Source: Rhodocollybia butyracea (Eukaryota > Basidiomycota > Agaricomycetes > Agaricales > Omphalotaceae). From it: a stretch of DNA of 64,000 nucleotides. A program made the position numbers and the translations under genes. Every line of letters begins with the position of its first letter. The stretch's first letter is position 1. The notes beneath the pieces are model-generated. The model ran no database searches and was not told the origin of the DNA. It saw only the letters and a program-made list of their open reading frames with translations. Shown here piece after piece: positions 49,687 through 61,751 of this stretch. The stretch lies in the NCBI GenBank assembly GCA_015501585.1, contig JADNRY010000080.1, positions 1 through 64,000 of the forward strand, written 5' to 3'.

Positions 49687-49883
49687 TAAAGATGGAGACG
49701 AGTCCGGCTCTTTACAGGTGACCCGCGGGTTTAACCCGTGGGAATACCTGCCTGACCCGGATCCGGCGGATCCAGGTACCCATTCTCACGGGTGTGGGTC
49801 AGGTCGCAGATCGTGATTTTTTCACACAGGTACCTGTGCAGCGGATCCAGGTATACCTGGATCCTGACTCATGTCCATCCTTA
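49687..49883. mobile_element. 197-bp hAT-like MITE, TAAAGATGG family
   Basis: The left end TAAAGATGGAGACGAGTCC and the right end, reversed TAAGGATGGACATGAGTCA, resemble the ends of the element at 19765-20441. Interior words GGATCCAGGTATACCTGGATCC and GACCCGCGGGTT also recur there in related form. Flanking CTCCTAAG and CTCTCAAG match at six of eight positions, a decayed duplication. Confidence 0.7.
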
Positions 49884-50199
49884 CTCTCAAGTAACAAATC
49901 ATTTGCAGTGCTGAAGGCTAAGAAAAATCTCAGCCTGGCCTTGAGCCTTCTTGAGCCCTTACCAAGGTCAGGCCGGGCTGTGGCCCGCACATCACTACAG
50001 GCCAAAACTACTGATCATTGTGGATCTAGAGGATCGACCAATCAACCCCCAGAGTGTACCAGCCCGCATCCCGTGCACCCCCTTGATACATTCACACTTC
50101 AACTTAGTTGAGCTAGTTCTATCTGCCAAGCTTGCCCAATACAGTTAACATGCTAGCCCTACTCTCCATTCTCAAGACTGTACTTAGTAGCTAGCCTAA

Positions 50200-51094
50200 T
50201 CTGTAAGGATCTAGGCGGAATCCTTCGAGCGCGGGTTACGAACCTGGAAACCAAAGTGCGGATACGCTCCATACTTCTGTTGTTCAGCCGAACTGGGAAA
50301 GTTGGTTTGAGATGTGAAAGGATGTGAGTGTAGAACGGTTCCGAAGTGCCTATGGGATGTAAGACTCGTGTCGGGATCGTCCAAGGGACTAATGTAGGGA
50401 CGGCAGGTCCGTACAGGCGATAGAATGAACTCGGCGAGTAAGCCTAAGAGTAGATGAGTTTCCGACTCGAAGGGTAGGACCCACTAAGTGCAAGCGGCTT
50501 TGATAGCGATATGAGCGGAAGCGGAAGGTCAAGCGGTAGCTGACCTGATGCGGCGCAAACAGAGCGGAACCAAATAGATGATAGTAAATTGCAGAGGTTG
50601 TGAAAACAATGGAGTGAAGAAACAGAGTTAAAGAAACAGATAAAGCGAGAAACCGGAACACACAAGGGCACACAAGTCAAGGGGTTAAGCAATATTTCCA
50701 ATCTACTGTACTTGACATGGTACAGAACTATATAAAGGGTACTCAAGCACCGGAGTAGCGATAGGTAATAATCTGAGAGTAGAAAAGACAAGAATAGCCA
50801 AAAGAAGTACAAGGGATGAAAGACAACGATGAACATAAGCGGAAGCAGCGGGATGAGCATAAAGCATATGTATGATTGTAAGAATGATGGAGAATGAATT
50901 GACGGGATCATAGAAAGTGTACAGTGAAGGAAAAAGTAAAACGGAAGCAAAGTGGAAGTGTATCGGAACCGGAAATGCGGCGGAAGCGAGTTATGTAACA
51001 GTAAGCGGGAAACATCGGCAGTCTGTATATGCCTAGGGCATGACATAATCCAATCTTACTGTTATCCTCAAGTTATCCTGGAGGAATCTCTGAC
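50200..51094 (-). repeat. LTR-like sequence starting TGTCAGAGATTCC
   Basis: Read on the minus strand from about 51094, this starts TGTCAGAGATTCCTCCAGG, as does the fragment at 19372. The far end could not be placed. A 200-codon frame inside has a strongly hydrophobic Leu/Phe/Ser composition and no motif; I treat it as non-coding. The stretch 51095-51740 holds nothing recognisable. Confidence 0.35.
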
Positions 51095-51759
51095 AACTCA
51101 GGTTTGCACCTAAATTTGATAGTTTGTTTTTATTGCTCATTAGTTGTTGATTTGCAATGGATTCAAAATGGATTTCAAAGGCCAGTACAAACCAGATCAG
51201 TTACCAGAATTTGGCACAACCTGGCATACCCATGTAATACACTAATATTAATAGAATGGCAATGGCAAGAGACAATGAGAGAGATATCACAGTACATCTA
51301 GTTTGCATTGCAGCATATCAATAGTTACATCGGATAGACAAACAATGTTCAGCGCAAAAGATCTGCAAAGATGATACTGTACCATTTTGAGCAGTTTGTA
51401 TGTCACAAGTCACACCGGCTTTCTGAAAACCCCACCATTACATTTTGTTTCAGTTTTGGGGGCATTTACATCACGTGAGTACAAACTGATCAAAATGGTA
51501 CAGCATCTCCTTTGGTCAGTGAAATGAAATAGAGATTGCTACACTGGAATGACAATAAATCTGAAGGGAAATGTGATGATGGTAAGTCATAGTGTAAAGA
51601 TCCATTCACAATTGGATCTTCCCAATGTACAGTATAGCGAGGGGCCCATTGGGCAGATTTACTACAATATCGAGTTTTGGTGTCGCTGATTTAACAGTGT
51701 GGTTTCCAATGGTTCTTCTGTGTTAACAGGTAATATTCTGGTATTCTGAAGGAACAGAT

Positions 51760-51870
51760 GTGACGTCTTCTGTGGTAAGCAGGTAAATGTAGTTCTTCTG
51801 TGGTAAGCAGGTAAAGGTGGTTCTTCTGTGGTAATCAGGTATTCTTCTGTTGTAAGCAGGTAATTGGTGA
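51760..51870. repeat. Tandem repeat, unit about 28 bp, four copies
   Basis: Units contain TTCTTCTGTGGTAAGCAGGTAA, with variants TGTGGTAATCAGGT and TGTTGTAAGCAGGTAA. From 51880 to 52257 lies the 3' flank of the WD40 gene, with several GAGTCAT/GACTCA words and no gene. Confidence 0.8.
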
Positions 51871-52257
51871 TGCTTCTGGATATTCACAGTTAGCAACTAA
51901 GGTTCATATCAAGGTTCAGTTCACAGCTATGCTGCACAGAGGTAATAATTCCAAAATAACAAGGCTGGGGTACAATGTATCTACTCAAGCAGTATTTATA
52001 CTATATACCTAAGTCATAATAAGTCATTCCGAGTCATGTTCCAAGTCACTTTGACTCATGTACAAACAATATAATCAAGTCATTTCGGGTTCCGAGACAT
52101 TGTGCCACAGCCAAAACTAGTCAATATGACTCAACCATGATCAAGTATGAATAATACACTATTGAGGCAATCATGTGCTCAATTTCCACAGTCAGTAAAT
52201 GTTCACTTCCTGACACATAGAGGCAAAATGGAGTAAAAGAGAATCAGCTTACATAAT

Positions 52258-54022
52258 TTATAAATGGCCAGAGAGTGAAGATGGGTCAAAATGGGGAGTG
52301 TAGCATCTAGCCCAGTTAATCCCAAGTTTAGAATTGTCAAATGATACTTGAGTGGTGCCATTATGACTGATAGCCAGAGAAGTTGAAGGGGTATAAACTC
52401 CAGGATGAAGATGGCTAGGAAGCCAGAGCAGAGGTGCAGAATCAAAGACTAATACTAACCAAGACTCTGAGCCTATGCACCATGGAATTGGACATATGTC
52501 AACTATGTCAAGGGGCTGGAGAGCAAGGATTTGGGGGTCTCCGTCAGATGAGAGCTGAACGCCAGCTTGCTTATCCCATATGGCTATTGACAAAGCAGCT
52601 GGCGGCAACAAGATGTACTGCCCAGCAGAAGAGAGACCTACAGTTGCAGTACAGGTTGCATTGGCCTCCAAACTTTGGATTTCCTTGCCAAACTTCCTAT
52701 CCCAAATCCTTATAGTTCTGTCATTTGACCAAGACACAATTTTCTGGCTATCAGGAGAGAATTCCACTGATCGGACAATATCAGTGTGGCCATCAAACCT
52801 TTGGATCTCCCTGCCAGACTCCCAATCCCAAATCCTGACAGTCTTGTCATCTGACCCAGACACAATCTGCTTGCCATCAGAAGAGAATGACACTGATCGG
52901 ACAGCATTAGTATGGCCCTGCAACTTTTGGATTTCTCTACCAGACTTCCTAACCCAAATGATAACATTGTTGTCTGATAAGCCAGACACAATGTGTTGTC
53001 CATCGAGAGAAACTCCCAATGATGTGACAACCCCAGCGTGGCCTTGCAAACTTTGGATGTTCCTACCAGACTGTGTATCCCAAACCCTTACAGTCCTGTC
53101 TGAGGACCCAGAGAGAATCTGCTGTCCATCAGGAGAGAATGCCACTGATATGACATCCTCAGTGTGGCCCTCTAACCTCTGGAATTCCTGGCCAGACTGC
53201 CTATCACAAATCCTCATAGTCTTGTCATATGCTCTATACACAATCTGCTGCTCATCAGGAGAGAATGCTACTGATGTGACATAGTAGGTGTGGCCCTCTA
53301 ACCTTTGGATTTCCCTGCCAGACTGCTTATTCCAAATTTTGATGGTCTTGTCATCTGACCCACACACAATCTCCTGACCATCAGGAGAAAATGCCACTGC
53401 CGTGACAGCCTCAGTGTGGCCCTCCAACCTTTGTGTTTCCCTCCCAGACTGCCAGTTCCAAATCCTAACAGTCTTGTCATATGATGCAGACACAATCTGC
53501 CCGCCATCAGGAGAGAATGCCACTGATGTGACATAGAAAGTGTGGCCGTGTAAGCTTTGAATTTCCTTACTGCACTGCCGATCCCAAATCCTCACGGTGT
53601 TGTCATATGACCCAGACACAATCTGCTGGCCATCAGGAAAGAAGGCTACTGCTGTGACACTATCAGTGTGGCCCTCCAACCTTTGGATTTCCATACCAGA
53701 CCGCCAATCCCAAATCCTCACAGTTTTATCTGATGATCCGGACACAATCTCTTGGTCATCAGGGGAGAATGCCACTGATATGACACCTTTAGTGTGGCCA
53801 GTTAAGCTTTGGATTTCCATGCCGGAATGTCTATCCCAAATCCTCACAGTCTTGTCTAATGAAACAGAGACAATTTGATGGCCATCAGAAGAGAATGCAA
53901 CTGATTTGACACTGTCATTGTGGCCTTGCAACCTTTTGATTTCCCTGCCAGAGTGCTTATCCCAAATCCTCACAGTTTTGTCAAGTGACCCAGACACAAT
54001 TTGCTGGCCATCAGGAGAGAAT
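52258..54022 (-). CDS. WD40-repeat protein, 3' part (repeats 16-27)
   Basis: Continuation of the gene at 61945-64000 after a nested insertion. The frame enters at 54022 as the second half of repeat 16 (SPDGQQIVSGSLDKTVRIWD), runs through ten further well-kept repeats of about 42 residues (GH...V.SVAFSPDGQ.IVSGS.DKTVRIWD), and ends with a degenerate one (LEANATCTATVGLSSAGQYI). A unique C-terminal tail (PIPWCIGSESWLVLVFDSAP ... WARCYTPHF) leads to the stop at 52258. WD40 propellers bind other proteins; in fungal NLR-type proteins they act as the recognition domain, usually in the cytosol. The repeats are much alike at DNA level. No stop or frame break occurs in this half. Confidence 0.9.
54018..54022. 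other. Target duplication AGAAT, left copy
   Basis: AGAAT stands directly before TGTTATGAC at 54023 and again directly after GTCATAACA at 61945-61949. Removing everything between restores the WD40 reading frame without change (VTSVAFSPDGQQ). Confidence 0.9.
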
Positions 54023-54067
54023 TGTTATGACTCGATCAATAGTCTCGTCCAAACCTTCACAGTACGT

Positions 54068-55141
54068 TGATATGGCCCAGATTTGTTTGGGCATAAAACA
54101 TGCAGTATATGCGTGTTTTTGGCACCAAGTCATGCTGTATTAGAGATATGCACTGTACAGAGTATTCTAGAATCCGCCGTTACCGCGCGGGATCATTAAA
54201 AGACACAGATGTTAATTGTTGATGACATCAAAACTGAGTCTCGGCAACAGAACACAGTTGTAATCAATGATAGTGCAAAGAATACTGAAACCCACCACAA
54301 ATATGACTTATATTCAGACTATTGAAGCGATCCAAAGGTATCTTATTACAACTAGAAGACTACTAGACAGAAGGAACAGGTATCAACATTAAACGGTCCA
54401 AACGGGACTTCCCATCAGAAATTGATGTGAGGAGATTAATACATCGCCGACCCCGAGGAGATTGATGCGAGGAGATTGATGTGCCGAGGTTCCGGGATCA
54501 TTCCGAGATCATGCCGCGGCGTCCCGCAGATTTAAGACAGCGCGTGAAATAAATATTTCATGCGCTATTTATTGAATAATAAGAGCATATGTACTCCCAC
54601 AACCCGTATGGTGTATTTTACACTGTGATATTGAGATACAGTATATAAGAAGGTGTCCCCCACGAAATAGAGGCAAGCACTTTCCTCCCCCCATTCCTGT
54701 TACAGGGTTGGTGTGGTTGGTTTGTGTCTTCTAGTGACAAGTGCACATTAAACAAGAGTACAAGTTAAATGAAATAAGAAAGTATAAAGAAAGAAAACCA
54801 AAGTCCTCAGTAACTACCTTATGCTCCAGAAAGTTAATAGCAGTGAGAGTGTTGTGAGTAGCGCATACTCTCTCTGTCAATTGTACTTTTAGTGTAAAGT
54901 CTAAGTTCAGGCAATTGAAAGATAAAGATTAAAGCATGCCCGAGTTTGTTAGAATCTCGAGACAGAAAATCTATCACAACCTTGTAAATATGATGCAGAT
55001 GTATGTACTTGCAATAAGAATTCTGATTTGTTCAATGATAACCCCCTTGAACTCATGTTAGTCTTTGGTGTGTGTTGGTGTTGGTGTGAGGTATTCAGCT
55101 TCATAGTAGCATTTTATGCATAGCCCAGAGTCGGCATATCA
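54068..55141 (+). repeat. Inner retrotransposon, left LTR, 1074 bp
   Basis: It begins TGATATGGCCCAG and ends GGCATATCA. By eye it is identical to the LTR at 59742-60817 except for a 2-base difference (CTCCCACAACCC against CTCCCGCACAACCC). A TATATAAG box at 54642-54649 lies just before a pyrimidine-rich stretch and probably starts transcription. ACGT flanks the whole element on both sides (54064-54067, 60818-60821). Confidence 0.95.
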
Positions 55142-58100
55142 TATGGAGCCCACCGCGAGGGGGTTTCAAATCAGAAATCAGTTGCATTTGCTTCATCTGC
55201 ATCTATTCAAAAGCAACGACAAGTTCATCTTGGACTTGTCTGATATTGCAGAACTTGATTGAACCTTGGATTGAACATGCTTGAACCTGTTTATCTTGCT
55301 TCAGAATTAGTCCACATTGAATGCTTTTTGAACTCAAAGCCTTCAACCCCCATTCATACTCGGGTTGCCGGTAGACTCTCTGCTTGGCTCCCGCTCACTC
55401 AGAAATTAGAAGTTTGAAGTGACACGTCTTCAGTCTACATTTCAGAGTTGTACCGCTTTGAAGACCATCTCATATATCAAATAGAAAAGTCACACCTGAC
55501 AAGAAAAACATTTGAATAAAGTAGAAAAGCCAAAAACACTTAGAAAATGTTGAAAATATGAAAAGAATATCTTGTTCTTGCTGTTGCACTTTGAAAATTT
55601 GAGGACTTCAACAGTCCTAACCTTGTATCAATTCCAGAGCGCAACCTCCCGGAATCAACTGTATGAGAAAATCTGACAGCCTTGCAATGCAACTCTGACT
55701 CTGTGAAAGTTGTGAAAGTTGTGCAGGCATTGTCTTATGAAACAGTCCTAACGGACATGAAAAATAATTGATAGCTGTATAAATCATGATAAAAATCGAG
55801 ATAATTTCAGAAAACTCCGAAAAACATTCAGAAACTTCAAAACACTCCTTTAATTTATAAAACCCCTGACCCCGGTGCACTTGATGAAAATCATTAATGT
55901 CCTAGAATGGTGTTGTGCGCCCTTCTGGATCTCTTTATTTATTGAAAGAAACCTAGCATTGCATGTCATCTAGAATGTAGAAACCAATTGCCAAGGACGC
56001 GGAACCAAGGTCATACCCAGTGAACCTCCTAAGCAATTCAGAGTTAACGGAAAAGTTAGAACTCATCACAGGATATTTGACTGAAGTGTTCAGTGTTTGT
56101 ACTTGCTGCCAGCTGGGAGGAAGCCAGCGAGACTTGAATGGAATATTGAAGACCATGGAAGTGTTTTAAAGACACTTTAGTTCAATAGGCCCCGCATTGA
56201 CACATTCAGCACTTTATCCTTGAAAGAAGCATAAATACCAGTCAGAAAAATGTTCAGATAAATCCGTGATGGAAGAATACACGGTGGTGAAAGTGCCAGG
56301 TTGCTGCCTGAACTTTGAAGTCTTGTAAAGAAGATATCCGAGATGTGTTACTAGCTTGGTCCACAATCTACTTAATTATCTTATGAGCTCAAGACAGATG
56401 TTGGAGATAATTTTCAATAGATTGAACAGCCGATGTGCCAAGATTGAGCAGTGGAAAACAGAAGAAGAGCCTGTTGAGTTGTGGACAAGTCCATCACAAG
56501 AGCGTGAATTGGAAGTGAACTCAATGAAAATTTGAACTCCAAGGATGACAGATGACTTAGTAGTAACAACAAGAAGCTAAGACTGAACAAAGAAATGACT
56601 ATACTAGAGAGCCTTGTCATATGACAACACTTGCAAAGCCCAAGAGGTGTTGAAATAACTCAGAAATTGCCTCAGATGTGTAATGTGTTGTCAACCAAAA
56701 CATTTGGGCCATCATGGAACTTAGCAGAACAGGAATGCTGTTCACAATTGTATGAAAATTACTTCTCCAAGTTGGTCACCCTTCTAATCAAAGAGTGTTC
56801 AGTTCAGGCAAGACTATGCCCAGCTATGATACACTGAGGCTTATTGATGACAGAAGAAATCAGTTGCTCACAGATCAAGTCAGAGCAACTAGAAATCAAA
56901 CGCAAACCTGAAACAGATTTAGGTTTATCCTAGCAGAACGATAGACTCTGTAATGCATTGCCAATCATGTGACACAAAGAAATCACGTCCAGTACTTGAA
57001 GAGTTTTATGACGTTGAAATCAGATGAAGATAAAATAATGAAGAATGCTGATATGCCCCGCAACCTTTTGAGTCTAAACTAGACTTAAGGATCACTGCTG
57101 GACAGTCCTTGCATGATATGTACTAGTGTTCACACCACTTGAAGGTGGTCACCCAGTGCTGTGCTCACCGACCCCAAATTGGGCAAGCTCACACAACACC
57201 TGTACTGCCTCATCTTCGTGTGCGCGATGGCCTAACATTGATATGAAAGCATCGGCTATTTTGGCCTAGACTCTGAACTTGATATATTTGATTTGATTGA
57301 AACTACCTCACCAGGAGGCCGTTTTATATGAAACATTCAATGTTGTGGATTGTTCAGACGATTCTAACATTGTTTGACTGATAAGAACTCCATTACAAGT
57401 ACTCCCTTCCATAAGAATGCTTGTTTAGAATGATAATACCTTATTAAGGGTACAAGACTTAGAATATGCAAAAGGGCAATCTGGGGCAAGAAATAAGATG
57501 TACCAGAGAGCCTGAGGCACTAGAACAAACGAGAGCAGTGCATAAGCATCCGACGGCATTGAAATACCGATACCCAGAGTATCTCTCCGGTCCCAGAACA
57601 TGGTTCCATCAGTTGCTGGGATAAATGCCTCATTTTGAAAATTATTCCATAGTATGATGATACAGGACAGGAGTATGGGTCAAACCGAGTCCAAACAGGT
57701 CTTGTAGACGTCCCCTGACCTCCCGCCCTATACTCCATGTTTCCCCCGACGATAGAGACAAGGTTTGAGTAGGTACTAGGAGGAGACATACCTATATTTC
57801 TATAGATGTGCTTGTACCTCAGTGCCCATCAATCAGAGACCTTAGAAAATTTAGCAACCCTTGAAACGAGTTCATACAAGCTAGAAATACGGTAAAAAGT
57901 CCCGATACCGGGTGGCTTTCCAATGCTCTGGCACAGGACTGAGATCAGTCCCTCGTGGCAGTATTTCAAAGATTAGAATGAAACTTGATGTTGCAGGGCT
58001 TGTATGACAATTATCAAGGCGAGAATAGCTGAGATACATCCTTATACAAGTTATCCCTGACCTATGGAGCCTGTGGACTACTGGTTCACACTTACTTACA

Positions 58101-59741
58101 GTCATGAGTCACTGTAAGTACTGGCAATTAAGAATGAATGAAAAAGGACATACGAAGAAGTCAAGATTGAACATCTATGATCTGAAATGGAACTGAATAG
58201 AGTGAAGAAACAACCTTTGTCTTCTGCCAACACACCCATAGTTAACCTTATCAATGCATATTAGCAAGAATAGCAAGCTAAATTGAATTCTTGATACTGA
58301 TCAGAATACTGAGCTCACAGTCATGTCTGAGTGATATAGCCAAGTGATTCCCAAGAAATAGTAATTTGATGACCATGAGCAGAATATCCACTTGTGAAAG
58401 AATTTTGTCTAGAAACTGGAAGGATCAAATGTTTTTTTTGAAGAAGCCACCACTGCATGAAAAAGTTAACCTAGATCCCTGTTTTGAGTTTTGAAATACC
58501 CAGAAGTGTTAATGACAAGTAGGACAGAAGTGCACTATTTATCACAGAGTAGCATCTATTAGAGCTAATGTCTCATGAACTGAGGACAGTTCATATTTAG
58601 TATGGGGGAGACAATGTCAGATCGACTCAGATGATATTCCCTGAAACTCACTTTGCTCTAAATGATCTGTAGAATGAGGACATGTGTAGCACTTTGTACA
58701 ACTTTGCAAGACTTTGTACTATGTGGTTCCATTGACCTAGAAACTTCTCTGCCTCAGAACATTGTTTCAGTATGAAGACTTGCCTATTCAGCAAGTACTG
58801 AAGAAAATATGTCAGTTTCACTGGTATATCATTAGAACTGGAGAGCATTCCACTGAGCATTCACAGATAAATGAAGAATAAATAAGAGAGGCTCATGGTA
58901 CTGCATGGACCACTCTGGATGAAGTCTAGATGACCCATACTTTCTATCCTGACAACTTGAATGAATGAACAAGATAGCATGGAACATTAGAAAGCATATA
59001 CAAAGTAAGGAGCTAGAACATGTTGTCTTCGCATCCTGCATGATAGGAGAAGCCTGAAGGGAACCTCTGTAGTGTTAGACCATGCCTCAAGGGCTTGCTT
59101 AGACTGCAACATAGATTTGAGAGTAGCCTTGAATTGACAAGGAGCTCAGTCCTAAAAGAAGAGATTAGGGACTTGACATTGGCCATAACAGAACACCTCA
59201 CTGGGTGCAGCCTAGCTGAGGGTTGAGTACACTATGCTGAAGTAAACAGTAAACTGCACACACCAAACTGGCAGAAGTGTAGTCAGATGGAGTTCTAGAC
59301 ACCTGTTTTGGCATTGAATGAATAAATGTTTAGAGAGTTAGAACAAAAACATGGCTGAGAAAAACCAATACTTTTAATTTGGTGCAGGCGCCATGTTTGC
59401 ATAGATCCAAGTCAGTGCAGCATAACTTAACCTGAAATAGTTGATGTAACAAGACAAGAGCGCTGATCCTGACCCAAGTGATTCATGAATGATAGAAATA
59501 GAGAGAGGGATATGATGATTGATCTTGAAGCACAATTGAGTAAACAGATCGAAATGACTTAATCCATATAAGCAAGAAAGAAGATGAAATTTGTCGATAA
59601 GAAACTGTATCGGATGCAGCAATGAGAATAACATATCTGATGAAGTCAATTGTCTATCCATTGTATAGTGCAGGTCTGTGCAACCCCAGAAACCTTGAAG
59701 TTTAATGAACTGAGGACAGTTCATGTTAAGAAAGGGGGGGA
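55142..59741 (+). mobile_element. Internal region of a non-coding LTR retrotransposon
   Basis: 4.6 kb between two nearly identical LTRs. A primer binding site TGGAGCCCACCGCGAGGG lies at 55144-55161, complementary to a tRNA 3' end (…TCCA), and a polypurine tract TTAAGAAAGGGGGGGA lies at 59726-59741 directly before the right LTR. No frame longer than about 140 codons exists on either strand, and no Gag, protease, integrase or reverse transcriptase word was found. With such young LTRs, this fits a large retrotransposon derivative (LARD) mobilised by a related autonomous element. The interior is A-rich on the plus strand with many GAACT/TTGAAG words. Confidence 0.85.
55144..55161 (+). other. Primer binding site of the inner retrotransposon
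   Basis: TGGAGCCCACCGCGAGGG starts two bases after the left LTR; its complement ends in CCA, as a tRNA acceptor end would. Confidence 0.7.
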
Positions 59742-60817
59742 TGATATGGCCCAGATTTGTTTGGGCATAAAACATGCAGTATATGCGTGTTTTTGGCACC
59801 AAGTCATGCTGTATTAGAGATATGCACTGTACAGAGTATTCTAGAATCCGCCGTTACCGCGCGGGATCATTAAAAGACACAGATGTTAATTGTTGATGAC
59901 ATCAAAACTGAGTCTCGGCAACAGAACACAGTTGTAATCAATGATAGTGCAAAGAATACTGAAACCCACCACAAATATGACTTATATTCAGACTATTGAA
60001 GCGATCCAAAGGTATCTTATTACAACTAGAAGACTACTAGACAGAAGGAACAGGTATCAACATTAAACGGTCCAAACGGGACTTCCCATCAGAAATTGAT
60101 GTGAGGAGATTAATACATCGCCGACCCCGAGGAGATTGATGCGAGGAGATTGATGTGCCGAGGTTCCGGGATCATTCCGAGATCATGCCGCGGCGTCCCG
60201 CAGATTTAAGACAGCGCGTGAAATAAATATTTCATGCGCTATTTATTGAATAATAAGAGCATATGTACTCCCGCACAACCCGTATGGTGTATTTTACACT
60301 GTGATATTGAGATACAGTATATAAGAAGGTGTCCCCCACGAAATAGAGGCAAGCACTTTCCTCCCCCCATTCCTGTTACAGGGTTGGTGTGGTTGGTTTG
60401 TGTCTTCTAGTGACAAGTGCACATTAAACAAGAGTACAAGTTAAATGAAATAAGAAAGTATAAAGAAAGAAAACCAAAGTCCTCAGTAACTACCTTATGC
60501 TCCAGAAAGTTAATAGCAGTGAGAGTGTTGTGAGTAGCGCATACTCTCTCTGTCAATTGTACTTTTAGTGTAAAGTCTAAGTTCAGGCAATTGAAAGATA
60601 AAGATTAAAGCATGCCCGAGTTTGTTAGAATCTCGAGACAGAAAATCTATCACAACCTTGTAAATATGATGCAGATGTATGTACTTGCAATAAGAATTCT
60701 GATTTGTTCAATGATAACCCCCTTGAACTCATGTTAGTCTTTGGTGTGTGTTGGTGTTGGTGTGAGGTATTCAGCTTCATAGTAGCATTTTATGCATAGC
60801 CCAGAGTCGGCATATCA
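59742..60817 (+). repeat. Inner retrotransposon, right LTR, 1076 bp
   Basis: Second LTR, same ends TGATATG/CATATCA. Preceded by the polypurine tract and followed by the 4-bp duplication ACGT. Confidence 0.95.
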
Positions 60818-60969
60818 ACGTAACTCGGCAGTAAAAATGATAAGAGAAATTAATGAGATTATAGAGCAAGCCTTTCCGTTCGTTGAAACCGCTAGGCAAA
60901 AAATATATACTCAAACAACTAGGCTCAAGTAAAGTTAGTAACTAGTTTGTAATACGAAACTCACAGAAG

Positions 60970-61327
60970 TTATTATTTGGAGATAGCTCGACAAATAATA
61001 ATAAGATTACCCTCGGAGATGGCTCGACAAGCAGTAATATGAATCAGAACTAATACTCGGAGATGGCTCGACAAGTAGTAGTGAGTATGGTGTCTAATAC
61101 TCGGAGATAGCTCAACAAGTAATAGTGAGTGTGATGTCTAATACTCGGAGATAGCTCAACAAGTAATAGGAAGTTGCAACTCGGAGATAGCTCAACAAGT
61201 GGCAATTAAAGAAGTATTCACTAGGAGATAGCTCAACAGGTGAATATTAGTGGATACAACTTGGAGTTAGCTCAACAAGATGTATAAATGTGTATTGTAG
61301 CTTGGAGATAGCTCAACAAGATACAAT
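60970..61327. repeat. Array of nine hairpins with constant core and variable stems
   Basis: Each unit has a core close to GGAGATAGCTCAACA flanked by arms that pair with each other but differ between units: TTATTATTT/AAATAATAA (60970-61001), ATTAC/GTAAT (61006-61038), ACTAATACT/AGTAGTAGT (61049-61082), CTAATACT/AGTAATAG twice (61094-61125, 61138-61169), TTGCAACT/AGTGGCAA (61174-61205), TATTCACT/GGTGAATA (61215-61246), ATACAACT/AGATGTAT (61254-61285) and ATTGTAGCT/AGATACAAT (61294-61327). The core itself contains GAG-N4-CTC in every unit. It lies inside the solo LTR. Confidence 0.9.
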
Positions 61328-61480
61328 GAGTTGGTCTGGTGATTCACACAAGTGATAACAGCAAACAAGTGGGGGTTTGGATTTAAGAAAATAATACGTC
61401 TAACATACATTGGTAAATCTAGACTACTTATATACTGTGCAATGTGTACTAGTTAGGAAATGCTGCGGAATGACTAGATT

Positions 61481-61751
61481 TGAGTCATAACTGCGGAAAT
61501 ACTGCGGATGAGTCAGTCTGACTATGTAATGTGGTGCAATGACTAATATTGAGTCATGTATGCGGAACCGTAGTTGACTCAGATATCTGGCTGTGCAATG
61601 ACTGATATTGAGTCATTGATGTAAAGAGGCTATGCAATGATGTCATAGCTGTGGAGCAGTGATGTGATATCATAACTGCGGAGCAATGGAATGACATCAT
61701 GATTGTGGAGTAGCAAGATGACATCATAGTTGTGGAGCTAGAATGATGTCA
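61481..61751. promoter_or_regulatory. Cluster of AP-1/Gcn4-like and CRE-like sites
   Basis: Exact TGAGTCA/TGACTCA occurs at 61481, 61509, 61550, 61575 and 61609. Exact TGATGTCA/TGACATCA occurs at 61638, 61692, 61719 and 61744, with one variant TGATATCA at 61666. These are known fungal bZIP-type binding words. They lie in the promoter-proximal half of the solo LTR and may act as its enhancer. Confidence 0.6.

Noticed and set aside
50444..51046. 200-codon hydrophobic frame on the minus strand
   Set aside because: Leu/Phe/Ser composition without any motif, inside LTR-like sequence.
52434..53878. Several frames of 93-234 codons on the plus strand (WPSNLWISLPDSQSQILTVL type)
   Set aside because: Regular shadows of the WD40 repeats on the other strand; they repeat with the same 126-base period.
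57110..57240. Possible 5S rRNA- or tRNA-like segment (GGGTGACCACCT on the minus strand) inside the retrotransposon
   Set aside because: Only a short word matches; no consistent 5S or cloverleaf folding could be drawn.
54063..60822. 5-bp duplication TACGT/ACGTA for the inner retrotransposon
   Set aside because: The five-base words do not match in register; only the 4-bp ACGT is identical on both sides of TGATATG...CATATCA.
60970..61327. CRISPR-like array (short repeats with variable spacers)
   Set aside because: The organism is a fungus, and the 'spacers' are complementary arms around each core, so it is a hairpin array within an LTR.
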